Origin: Candidatus Bipolaricaulota bacterium
Lineage (GTDB): Bacteria; Bipolaricaulota; Bipolaricaulia; UBA7950; UBA9294
DNA: 5,265 bases
Reading direction: 5' to 3'
Assembly: GCA_021129875.1 (NCBI GenBank)
Contig: JAJOKK010000100.1
Location: 1 to 5,265, forward strand
Below, in pieces: positions 1-5,154 of this stretch. The notes below the pieces were generated by a model, which did not search any database, was not told the DNA's origin, and saw only the letters and a program-made list of their open reading frames with translations. Numbering within the stretch: the first letter of the stretch is position 1; every line of letters begins with the position of its first letter. A program made the translations under genes and the position numbers.

Positions 1-11
1 CATTTTATACT

Positions 12-130
12 TTGCATTTTCCATTCTGCATTGAAATTTGTGTGCGCTGTTCTCTCTGAATTGAGAACGTATTCCATCAATCTGCAACATGAGGATCAAC
101 TTCGCTTCGGCCGGTTCTGCATTTCAATGC
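12..130. repeat. Short degenerate TGCATT-type repeats in the AT-rich region after mrfA
   Basis: TTCTGCATT occurs twice as a direct repeat (24-32 and 115-123), and a related TTTGCATTTT lies at 12-21. GCATTGAAAT (28-37) is the exact reverse complement of ATTTCAATGC (121-130), and 119-130 is itself nearly palindromic (GCATT-TC-AATGC). GTTCTC (49-54) and GAGAAC (63-68) form a further 6-bp inverted repeat with an 8-base loop. None is followed by a T-tract on the minus strand, so they do not make a convincing terminator for the operon that ends at 161. No gene is seen in 1-160. The repeats could be remnants of a dispersed intergenic element or chance in AT-rich DNA. Confidence 0.3.
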
Positions 131-160
131 CCCACGGCTTACTGCGGGATTCTTTACTGC

Positions 161-2479
161 TCACCTGCTCTTCTGCGACTCACCAGCAAGCTCACCAGCA
201 AGCTCACTTGCAAGGAGACGTAGGGCGCGGATCGCTCCGCCTTTGTCGAGTGGGTGGTTCCGGCTCCCGCAGCGGGGGGAATAGATGCAGGCCGGACATC
301 CGCTCTCGCACGAGCAGTCGGAGACTAGCTTCCACGCTTCCTCGGCGAGGCGGTGAAGCGAGGAGAAGAGGACCTCGGCTATCCCGGCTCCTCCGTCGAT
401 CTCGTCGAAGATAAGGATTGTCGGAGCGCCGGTCGCTTCGTGGAACGGGGTGGATGCTCCGCCGATATCCTCGCGGTCGCAGAGGACGAGGAGTGGGGCC
501 ATTGCGATCAGGGCGTGCTCCGCGCCATGTAGTCCCCCAAAAAGCTTCTCCGCCGGGACTCCAGCGATCGCAGTTGGGAAGGTGATCCACAGTGCGTCGG
601 TCTCGTAGATCTGCTCGGGTAAGTCGAGCGTTTCGATCGAAAGCGTCCGGCCGGAATGGATCTTCTTGTATCCTGCGAACGATTCGGTCACCTGCGCGCG
701 CCCCCGACTGACGACTGGTGTACCGACGACTGTCGTTGCCGATACGGCAGAGGCCGATCGCCCGGCGAGCGTCTCCTCCGTCGCGAGAATATTCACCGTG
801 AAGGTACGCATACTCTTTGTATGATAGCTGACCTCTTCCTGGCGCAGTACGGCGACCCCTTCCTCCAGATCAAGCCTCTCTACCAGATACGTCTCCCCCC
901 GGTGGAGGAGGACGGCGCCGGGGTACGCGTTGCGCCGGGCCCGCAACCGGTCCATCGTCTCGATCAGCCTCCCTTCGCAGATAAGCCTGACCCCTTCCCC
1001 GGCGATTGCGTCGAGTTTCAGGAGATCGTGCGCCCGTTTCCGCCCGCGGTAGATGTAGCCGCGCGGCGTCTTCGCCAGAAAGCCGCTTGCCGCAAGCTTA
1101 TCAAGGAGGTCTCCCTCCTTCGCCGCGATCTTTTCTGAGGAGAGCCCTCCTGGGCAAACCTCCTCAGCCCGGAGAGGGAGCTCGGCCGCGGCGCACATCA
1201 GGTGTAAGGCCGCCATGTCGGGGTTCTCCGGTTGGATGACGAGCTGTTCGCGCTCTTTCCCGAGGAATTGCTCCGGGTGGTGAAGGAAGTAGCGATCGAG
1301 CGGGTTTTCATACGGCATGAATACGACGAGCGAGGGATCGTTCCCCCGACCGGCGCGCCCGGCCTGCTGCCAGGCCGAGAGGAGACTACCGGGAAGACCG
1401 ACCAGGATGACCGCGTCGAGGCTTCCAATATCGATCCCCGCTTCGAGCGCGCTCGTAGAGACGACCCCGTCGATCCGCCTCTCCCGCAAAGCCGTTTCGA
1501 TCTCACGCCGCTCCTGCGGTAGGTAGCCGGCACGGTAGGAGAGGACGTTCCTTGCCCCTCTGTCGCGGGCCGCGCGGGCGACGACCTCGGCCATCGCCCG
1601 CGAGCCGGTAAAACAGAGGGTCTGCACCCCGGCTGCGGTGAGGAAGGCAAGAAGTTCCGCCGCCTGCATTGTGATCGAGCGGGAGGGGTCGAGGAGTGCG
1701 TCCCAGAAGAGGATCTGTTTCTCGCCGTGAACAGAGGACTCTTCGGAGATGGAGACGACGTCCCTCCCGGTGAGGGCGCGGGCATGCTCCACAGGGTTAG
1801 AGATCGAGGCGGAGGAGAGGATGATCTGCGGGGAGGCGCCGTAGTGGTTGAGCAGGCGGAAGAGCCGTCGCAGAAGGAGGGCCACGTTCGCCCCGAACAG
1901 ACCGCGGTAGCGGTGCGCCTCATCGATCACAATATACCGGAGGCGGCTGAAGAAACGGCTCCACTGGTGGTGCCAGGGGAGGTAGTAGTGCAATGCGTGC
2001 GGGTTGGTGAGAATAAGGCGGGAGACCTGTTTGATCCGACCCCGCTTGTTCGCTGGGGTGTCCCCGTCATAGACGTTGGGGAAGAGCTTAAGGCCTGCGG
2101 CGTGTTCGAGAGAGAGAAGCTTCTCTTGTTGATCGTTCGCCAGTGCTTTTAACGGGTAGAGGTAGAGGGCGCACCCTTCCGGGTCTTCGAGGAGTGTCTC
2201 GAATATCGGTAGGTTGAACGCAAGTGTTTTCCCCGAGGCGGTGGGGGTGGTGATAGTCACATCGCTCCCTGCCCGCACAGCTTCGATCACCTCCTCCTGA
2301 TAGCGGTATAGGGTGATCCCGTTCTCTGCGAGATAGTCTTGCAGTACCGGGTGAAGCGCGATCGAGGTCTGCCCGTCCACAGGCGGAGCTGTCGTAGTCG
2401 GTGGGATCTTGGCCACGTAGGCGATCTGATCGCAATACCACGATTCTTGCTTCAGCCGGGAGATAAGGTCGGTGAGCAT
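161..2479 (-). CDS. mrfA: DEAH-box ATP-dependent DNA helicase of the YprA/MrfA family with C-terminal zinc-binding (MZB/DUF1998) domain
   Basis: This 772-residue superfamily 2 helicase is probably a 3'-5' DNA translocase. In B. subtilis, MrfA works with the exonuclease MrfB to excise mitomycin-type lesions independently of UvrABC. Seen here: a Q-motif-like Tyr-Gln at 60-61; Walker A TPTASGKT (78-85); motif Ia LYPLKALANDQ (107-117); TNPHALHYY (158-166); Walker B DEAH (186-189); motif III as SSAS (222-225); motif IV TLCFTGSR (287-294); motif V STSALEAGIDIG (341-352); and motif VI QQAGRAGRG (371-379). The C-terminal half carries cysteines 722, 724, 728, 731 and 737 (CxCx3Cx2Cx5C), followed by the family-like NHPLDK (741-746), which fits the zinc-binding MZB domain. 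The length is close to the roughly 750 residues known for MrfA. The ATG overlaps the stop of the exonuclease gene by one base (TAATG). No Shine-Dalgarno precedes it, so translation probably depends on re-initiation. The last residues contain a duplicated Glu-Leu-Ala-Gly unit. Family assignment is firm; the role in repair is inferred. Confidence 0.9.
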   Translation of the reverse strand: MLTDLISRLKQESWYCDQIAYVAKIPPTTTAPPVDGQTSIALHPVLQDYLAENGITLYRYQEEVIEAVRAGSDVTITTPTASGKTLAFNLPIFETLLEDPEGCALYLYPLKALANDQQEKLLSLEHAAGLKLFPNVYDGDTPANKRGRIKQVSRLILTNPHALHYYLPWHHQWSRFFSRLRYIVIDEAHRYRGLFGANVALLLRRLFRLLNHYGASPQIILSSASISNPVEHARALTGRDVVSISEESSVHGEKQILFWDALLDPSRSITMQAAELLAFLTAAGVQTLCFTGSRAMAEVVARAARDRGARNVLSYRAGYLPQERREIETALRERRIDGVVSTSALEAGIDIGSLDAVILVGLPGSLLSAWQQAGRAGRGNDPSLVVFMPYENPLDRYFLHHPEQFLGKEREQLVIQPENPDMAALHLMCAAAELPLRAEEVCPGGLSSEKIAAKEGDLLDKLAASGFLAKTPRGYIYRGRKRAHDLLKLDAIAGEGVRLICEGRLIETMDRLRARRNAYPGAVLLHRGETYLVERLDLEEGVAVLRQEEVSYHTKSMRTFTVNILATEETLAGRSASAVSATTVVGTPVVSRGRAQVTESFAGYKKIHSGRTLSIETLDLPEQIYETDALWITFPTAIAGVPAEKLFGGLHGAEHALIAMAPLLVLCDREDIGGASTPFHEATGAPTILIFDEIDGGAGIAEVLFSSLHRLAEEAWKLVSDCSCESGCPACIYSPRCGSRNHPLDKGGAIRALRLLASELAGELAGESQKSR
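181..216. repeat. 12-bp tandem repeat in the 3' end of mrfA
   Basis: CACCAGCAAGCT is present as two exact adjacent copies (181-192 and 193-204), followed by a degenerate third copy (205-216, 8 of 12 bases matching). On the coding strand the unit encodes Glu-Leu-Ala-Gly, giving ELAGELAGE at residues 759-767, just before the stop codon. The unit length is a multiple of three, so replication slippage would change the helicase tail without shifting frame. It lies beyond the conserved zinc-binding domain. Confidence 0.75.
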
Positions 2480-3471
2480 TATCGGTGAGAGGAAAGCAGG
2501 TTCTCTAGGAGGAGAGCAAGGGTCGCGACGTCCTGCTGGTTGTGGTTGATGATCGGCACGAGCGGGCCGGGATTTCCGCTTCGCAGGTATCTCTCGTAGT
2601 ATTCAGGGACTGCTTCGCCGGGGAGATCCTCTGTGCGCCCGACCCCGAGGACCCGCTGCTCGATGGTGCCGAGCCGCACATCAGGGAGAAGGTCGCGGTA
2701 CGCTCGCCGGGCGTGATGGAGGAGGTCAATATGGATCGGAGAGTAATCGAATCGAAGTCCGTAGTATGCGAACCGCTCCCGTAGGTACGTCCAGTCGAAC
2801 GACTTTCCGTTGTAGCTCAGAATGAGTGAGGCTTGCGAGAGTGCCTCCCCTACCCCTTCGAGCAGAGCCACCTCTTCATCGATGGAACAGGCGAGGTACT
2901 GGGTGATTCGGATCTCGGCGGCGCCGGGCTGGCCAAGGGCGGCGAGGACGATCGGTACGCCGAACAGGCCTAATGTCTCCAGGTCGAAGAAGAGGATCCG
3001 CTCGTACGGGACCAGGGAGAGCAGCTGCAGGAATAGAGGGTGCGATGCAGGGAGCCAAGTGGATAGGGTGGCGTTAACCCGTACAGGATCGAGGGGCTCG
3101 CTCCAATCCTCCAGTAAATCGGCAGCCGGACCGGCGAAGCGAGGATGGGAGAGGAGAGAGGGGATAGAGCCATACCCTTGCTCGCGCAGCCGGCGATCGT
3201 ACTCCGTCCCGATTCCGAAGAGGAGACGTAGCTCGGAAAGGAGCGACTCAGTCGCCCTCTTCTTTGGCGGGAGCGCTGTGCCAACCGGCGCACACCGTTC
3301 GATTATACAACAGCGGCCGCATCCCACTTCACTCATCTGTCCTCCAACCGCATCGGCCACACTCCTCCCGCGATAGCGATCGAGGAGCCTGGCCAGCTGA
3401 GGGGAAAGAGGATATTTGTTCGAGGGATGGCTTAATTTTGCAGTGATCCGATCATCACCGGTTACGGTCAT
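2479..3471 (-). CDS. mrfB: DEDD-family exonuclease of the YprB/MrfB type (RNase H-like domain), divergent form
   Basis: This 330-residue protein has a 3'-5' exonuclease (RNase_H_2/YprB) fold. Catalytic residues visible: Asp163 and Glu165 in FFDLETLGL, Asp226 in SYNGKSFD, Asp249 in HIDLLHH as a possible extra carboxylate, and His310/Asp314 in NHNQQD. This is the DEDDh pattern, with His four residues before Asp as recalled for B. subtilis MrfB. Residues about 80-111 (LFGIGTEYDRRLREQGYGS onward) resemble a helix-hairpin-helix DNA-binding motif. Residues 51-60 hold a cysteine cluster, CGRCCIIERC. The protein stops 16 residues after Asp314, so it lacks the TPR-type C-terminus recalled for B. subtilis MrfB. 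The ATG overlaps the rpsR stop (ATGA); GGAGG at 3478-3474, inside the S18 arginine codons, is only 2 bases upstream. The gene abuts the helicase gene, its expected partner. In B. subtilis the helicase gene comes first, as far as I recall; here the order is reversed. Nuclease family is confident; the exact orthology is less so. Confidence 0.82.
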   Translation of the reverse strand: MTVTGDDRITAKLSHPSNKYPLSPQLARLLDRYRGRSVADAVGGQMSEVGCGRCCIIERCAPVGTALPPKKRATESLLSELRLLFGIGTEYDRRLREQGYGSIPSLLSHPRFAGPAADLLEDWSEPLDPVRVNATLSTWLPASHPLFLQLLSLVPYERILFFDLETLGLFGVPIVLAALGQPGAAEIRITQYLACSIDEEVALLEGVGEALSQASLILSYNGKSFDWTYLRERFAYYGLRFDYSPIHIDLLHHARRAYRDLLPDVRLGTIEQRVLGVGRTEDLPGEAVPEYYERYLRSGNPGPLVPIINHNQQDVATLALLLENLLSSHR

Positions 3472-3719
3472 CGCCTCCGGCGTGGACGTGCGTCAGGGAT
3501 CGACCGCGGTTCACCTACATAAGGCAAGAGCGCGAGTTTGCGGGCGCGGTTGATCTGTAGCGCCACATGGCGCTGGTGTTTCGTGCACAGACGTGTCGCA
3601 CGCTTGGGAAGGATCTTTCCCAGGCGGTTCATATACTGTTTAAGTACTTCCGGTTTCTTGTAGTCAGGGCCGCTCTTTTGCTCACAGATACGGCAAATGC
3701 GTTTTCGTTTGTAGAACAT
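3468..3719 (-). CDS. rpsR: 30S ribosomal protein S18 (bS18), cysteine-containing (C+) form
   Basis: S18 is a small-subunit protein that pairs with S6 in the central domain (platform) of the 30S particle. This copy has 83 residues. The family core is visible as GKILPKR (34-40), KHQR (47-50) and INRARKLALLPYV (56-68). Cys9-x2-Cys12 near the N-terminus and Cys45-x2-His48 in the core match the zinc-binding C+ type, one of two S18 forms known from lineages such as mycobacteria. The C-terminus is extended and very basic (PRRRR). The start lies 3 bp after the ssb stop, in the same reading frame. The nearest strong Shine-Dalgarno is inside the end of ssb, 13 bases upstream of the ATG, which is long spacing. 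The stop overlaps the exonuclease start by 4 bp. Identification is secure; zinc binding is inferred. Confidence 0.96.
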   Translation of the reverse strand: MFYKRKRICRICEQKSGPDYKKPEVLKQYMNRLGKILPKRATRLCTKHQRHVALQINRARKLALLPYVGEPRSIPDARPRRRR

Positions 3720-3722
3720 AAC

Positions 3723-4184
3723 CTAAAAAGGAACCTCCTCATTCGTCCTCTTGGCCGGCTGCCCGCCCGCTGATTGCGGTGGACTAGCTGTCGGCACTGC
3801 CTGCCGGGTCTCGGCCTGGGGGACCGTTCCGGGCTCGCTCTCCGCTCGCGGTGGCCCGCCGAGGAACTGAACGTTCTGAGCAACGACCTCGGTGAACTTT
3901 CGCTTCTCCCCCTCCGGGGTTTCGAAGCTATCGATCCGCAGACGCCCTTCGACCGCCACTGACCGACCCTTGCTCAGGTAGTTGGCGCAGTTCTCCGCCT
4001 GCGCCCCCCACGCCACGATCGGAACGAAGGTGACGTCCTCGTGCAGCTGGCCGGAATTATCCTTATATTTACGATTGACCGCAATGCTAAACTTCGCACG
4101 CGCCGTCCCGCTCGCCGTGTACTGAAGCTCGGGATCCGCAGTGAGGTTCCCGATCAGGATCACCTTGTTGAAGCTGGCAGACAT
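3723..4184 (-). CDS. ssb: Single-stranded DNA-binding protein SSB
   Basis: SSB coats single-stranded DNA during replication, recombination and repair, and recruits partner enzymes through its C-terminal tip. The 153-residue length is typical. The OB-fold runs from about residue 5 to 110, with NKVILIGNL (6-14), DPEL (17-20), SIAVNRKYKD (33-42), PIVAWGAQAENCANYLSKG (55-73) and VEGRL (78-82). A flexible Pro/Gln/Ala-rich linker follows (111-147). The protein ends NEEVPF, a variant of the usual DDDIPF-type tip: the Pro-Phe end is kept, with only two acidic residues directly before Val-Pro-Phe. The ATG is preceded by AGGAGGGT at good spacing. It sits between rpsF and rpsR as in many bacteria. Co-transcription with a repair helicase and exonuclease suggests, but does not show, that they work on SSB-bound DNA. 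Confidence 0.97.
   Translation of the reverse strand: MSASFNKVILIGNLTADPELQYTASGTARAKFSIAVNRKYKDNSGQLHEDVTFVPIVAWGAQAENCANYLSKGRSVAVEGRLRIDSFETPEGEKRKFTEVVAQNVQFLGGPPRAESEPGTVPQAETRQAVPTASPPQSAGGQPAKRTNEEVPF
3732..3740 (-). promoter_or_regulatory. Shine-Dalgarno for rpsR embedded in the SSB C-terminal codons
   Basis: On the minus strand GAGGAGGTT (3740-3732) is a near-perfect Shine-Dalgarno. It also encodes Glu149-Glu150-Val151 of the SSB tip. From the T of GGAGGT to the rpsR ATG there are 13 bases, longer than the usual 5-9. The only closer purine stretch, AGGT at 3725-3722, is too near the start. Coupling to ssb translation probably helps initiation. Confidence 0.55.
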
Positions 4185-4188
4185 CTTT

Positions 4189-4196
4189 ACCCTCCT
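4189..4196 (-). promoter_or_regulatory. Strong Shine-Dalgarno for ssb overlapping the rpsF stop codon
   Basis: AGGAGGGT (4196-4189) lies four bases before the ssb ATG. Its first two bases are the last two bases of the rpsF TAG stop codon. This fixes the ssb start at 4184. Confidence 0.85.
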
Positions 4197-4482
4197 ACGT
4201 GGAGCGAACGACGATCTGATAGCGAAGGATCTCCTCGTCGATATTCAGGCGCTCCTTCACAAGGTTCACCCCTTGTGGTGGAAGCTGAAACAGGGTGAGG
4301 CCGTAGTACCCTTCGGGGTAGTGATCGATCTCGTAGGCGAGCGTCCGCTTCCCCCAATCGTCGGTCTTCTCAATCTCTCCCCCGCCTTCGGTGATCAATC
4401 CATGGATCCGTTCAATCTTCTTACTGCGATCCTCATCGGAGAGATCCGGGCGGAAGACATACACAATCTCGTATTCTTTCAC
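4195..4482 (-). CDS. rpsF: 30S ribosomal protein S6 (bS6)
   Basis: S6 is a small-subunit protein that binds 16S rRNA as a complex with S18. With a GTG start at 4482 it has 95 residues, as expected for the family. Family features: KEYEIVYVFRPDL (2-14), the central WGKRTLAYEI (43-52), GYYGLTLFQ (58-66) and EEILRYQIVVR (83-93). The open frame continues 17 codons further upstream, but that extension has no S6 homology. GTG at 4482 is preceded by GAGGTG with a 5-base spacer and begins exactly at the conserved KEYE strand. It is the first gene of the operon rpsF-ssb-rpsR-mrfB-mrfA, with a promoter about 35 bp upstream. Only the choice of start codon is uncertain. Confidence 0.95.
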   Translation of the reverse strand: MKEYEIVYVFRPDLSDEDRSKKIERIHGLITEGGGEIEKTDDWGKRTLAYEIDHYPEGYYGLTLFQLPPQGVNLVKERLNIDEEILRYQIVVRST

Positions 4483-4487
4483 ACTTA

Positions 4488-4493
4488 CACCTC
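4488..4493 (-). promoter_or_regulatory. Shine-Dalgarno that decides the GTG start of rpsF
   Basis: GAGGTG (4493-4488) is 5 bases upstream of GTG at 4482. No comparable site precedes the upstream in-frame ATG at 4533, which would also lie within the spacer of the promoter at 4543-4515. Confidence 0.7.
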
Positions 4494-4514
4494 GCTGTCG
4501 ATATCTAAGTGCTA

Positions 4515-4543
4515 ACTTTACCCGCCGCGACAATGGAAGTCAA
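4515..4543 (-). promoter_or_regulatory. Sigma-70-type promoter of the rpsF-ssb-rpsR-mrfB-mrfA operon
   Basis: On the minus strand the -35 box is TTGACT (4543-4538, five of six consensus bases) and the -10 box TAAAGT (4520-4515, four of six), separated by 17 bp. The predicted transcription start is near 4508, giving a leader of about 26 bases that contains the rpsF Shine-Dalgarno. No other promoter is evident before the helicase gene, so this one probably serves all five genes. Confidence 0.6.
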
Positions 4544-4560
4544 ATCGCCTAAAGCGCGCT

Positions 4561-4616
4561 GGGGACAAGGAAAGGCACCAGGACAGCGGGAGGATCGGTG
4601 CGATAATGCCGTCCCC
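4561..4616 (-). other. Hairpin-forming sequence upstream of rpsF (possible S6:S18 leader element, weak)
   Basis: GGGGAC (4561-4566) and GTCCCC (4611-4616) are exact reverse complements. They enclose a second pair, GCACC (4575-4579) and GGTGC (4597-4601). Read on the minus strand, the inner loop side is C/U-rich and contains two CCG triplets. Bacterial rpsF leaders often carry an S6:S18-binding motif with CCG in a bulge beside a stem and hairpin. The likely rpsF promoter starts transcription downstream of this element, so it would be transcribed only from another, unseen promoter. Equally it may be chance structure in spacer DNA. Confidence 0.2.
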
Positions 4617-4618
4617 TC

Positions 4619-4637
4619 TTGACAAAGGGGCTGTCAA
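4619..4637. promoter_or_regulatory. Inverted repeat over the HU -35 box (candidate operator)
   Basis: TTGACA (4619-4624) and TGTCAA (4632-4637) form a perfect inverted repeat with a 7-base centre. The left arm is the -35 hexamer itself, and the right arm lies in the promoter spacer. An interleaved repeat, CCCCT (4613-4617) and AGGGG (4626-4630), overlaps it. A dimeric regulator bound here would block RNA polymerase at the HU promoter. No regulator is identified, and part of the symmetry comes simply from the consensus -35. Confidence 0.35.
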
Positions 4638-4647
4638 TAGCTATAAT
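4619..4647 (+). promoter_or_regulatory. Exact-consensus sigma-70 promoter of the HU gene
   Basis: TTGACA (4619-4624) and TATAAT (4642-4647) both match the consensus perfectly and are separated by the optimal 17 bp. Transcription should start near 4653-4654, leaving a leader of about 28 bases with the Shine-Dalgarno. This predicts very strong housekeeping expression, as expected for an abundant nucleoid protein. Confidence 0.9.
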
Positions 4648-4667
4648 GATGCAAATTTTCTGGAAGA

Positions 4668-4675
4668 GGGGAGGT
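4668..4675 (+). promoter_or_regulatory. Shine-Dalgarno that decides the GTG start of the HU gene
   Basis: GGGGAGGT (4668-4675) ends 6 bases before GTG at 4682. The upstream in-frame ATG at 4619 lies in the -35 region of the promoter and cannot be the start of this transcript. Confidence 0.85.
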
Positions 4676-4681
4676 AACAGG

Positions 4682-5008
4682 GTGAACAAAGGGGAGTTCG
4701 CAGATAAGCTTGCGTCAAAGACCGGGCTAACTAAGAAGGATGCACGCAAGGCTCTCGACGCGATGATCGACCTGATCACAGAGACACTGGTCTCCAACGA
4801 AGAGGTCCTTCTGACCGGGTTTGGGAAGTTTGAGACCAGAGCGCGAAAAGAGTCCAAACGGATCAATCCGCAGACTCAAAAGTCGATTACCGTTCCGAAA
4901 AAGGTCGTGCCGGCCTTTAAGCCGGGGAAGAACCTGAAGGAGATCGTTGCCAAGAAGCTGAAAGTTGTCACGGCCGGATCTACACTGAAGGTGAAGAAGG
5001 CGAGGTGA
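4682..5008 (+). CDS. hup: DNA-binding protein HU (bacterial histone-like protein) with lysine-rich C-terminal tail
   Basis: HU is a dimeric nucleoid protein that bends DNA and helps replication, recombination and repair. Starting at GTG 4682 it has 108 residues. The family core covers about residues 1-90: helical N-terminus NKGEFADKLASKTGLTKKDA (2-21), GFGKFETRARKESKR (46-60), the DNA-intercalating arm with INPQTQK and Pro63 (61-67), and VPAFKPGKNLKE (76-87). HU is usually about 90 residues. The extra 18 (91-108) are rich in lysine, with KKLK and KVKKAR, and probably add non-specific DNA contact. It has its own consensus promoter and is divergent from the rpsF operon. Whether the product is HU or the related IHF cannot be fully settled, but no paired subunit is present and the arm looks HU-like. 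Confidence 0.95.
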   Translation: MNKGEFADKLASKTGLTKKDARKALDAMIDLITETLVSNEEVLLTGFGKFETRARKESKRINPQTQKSITVPKKVVPAFKPGKNLKEIVAKKLKVVTAGSTLKVKKAR

Positions 5009-5069
5009 GCAGTATCTATAGTTGGTGCGGCGACAGTTGCAGGGATAACTAAGAATTTTCGCCTCTGAG

Positions 5070-5154
5070 AGCCTACCCGGAAAGTGCTGCCGACAGTGGT
5101 TTCAACCGCTCCGGTTAACGACCGCAGTCGTACTGCGGATTGTTCGGATAGGCT
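5070..5154 (+). other. Possible structured RNA or weak terminator region downstream of HU
   Basis: No convincing gene is seen in 5009-5265. Within it, AGCCTA (5070-5075) pairs with TAGGCT (5149-5154), and after a single mismatch CCGGA (5077-5081) pairs with TTCGG (5143-5147, one G-U). Inside lie two hairpins: AGTGGT/ACCGCT (5095-5100 with 5105-5110, one G-U) and the perfect CCGCAGT/ACTGCGG (5122-5128 with 5132-5138, 3-base loop). Together these make a three-way junction. CCGGA can instead pair with TCCGG (5110-5114), and ACGAC/GTCGT (5118-5122 with 5127-5131) competes with the last hairpin. No T-tract follows, so it is a poor intrinsic terminator. It matches no riboswitch class I recognise. 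Confidence 0.3.

Noticed and set aside
49..68. GTTCTC/GAGAAC inverted repeat as an SOS (LexA) box or operon terminator
   Set aside because: It does not match the E. coli CTGT-N8-ACAG or Bacillus GAAC-N4-GTTC LexA sites, is downstream of the operon, and has no T-tract.
31..2152. Several long plus-strand open frames opposite the helicase gene (for example 656-1138 and 1727-2152)
   Set aside because: They are antisense to a clearly conserved helicase frame, have no recognisable domains and are typical by-products of GC-rich coding DNA.
2822..3376. 184-codon plus-strand open frame opposite the exonuclease gene
   Set aside because: Its composition (Ser/Arg-rich, no motifs) is that of a shadow frame; the minus strand holds an intact DEDDh nuclease.
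4603..4637. Second rpsF promoter on the minus strand using TTGACA (4637-4632) and CATTAT (4608-4603)
   Set aside because: The spacer would be 23 bp, far beyond the 16-18 bp that sigma-70 promoters tolerate.
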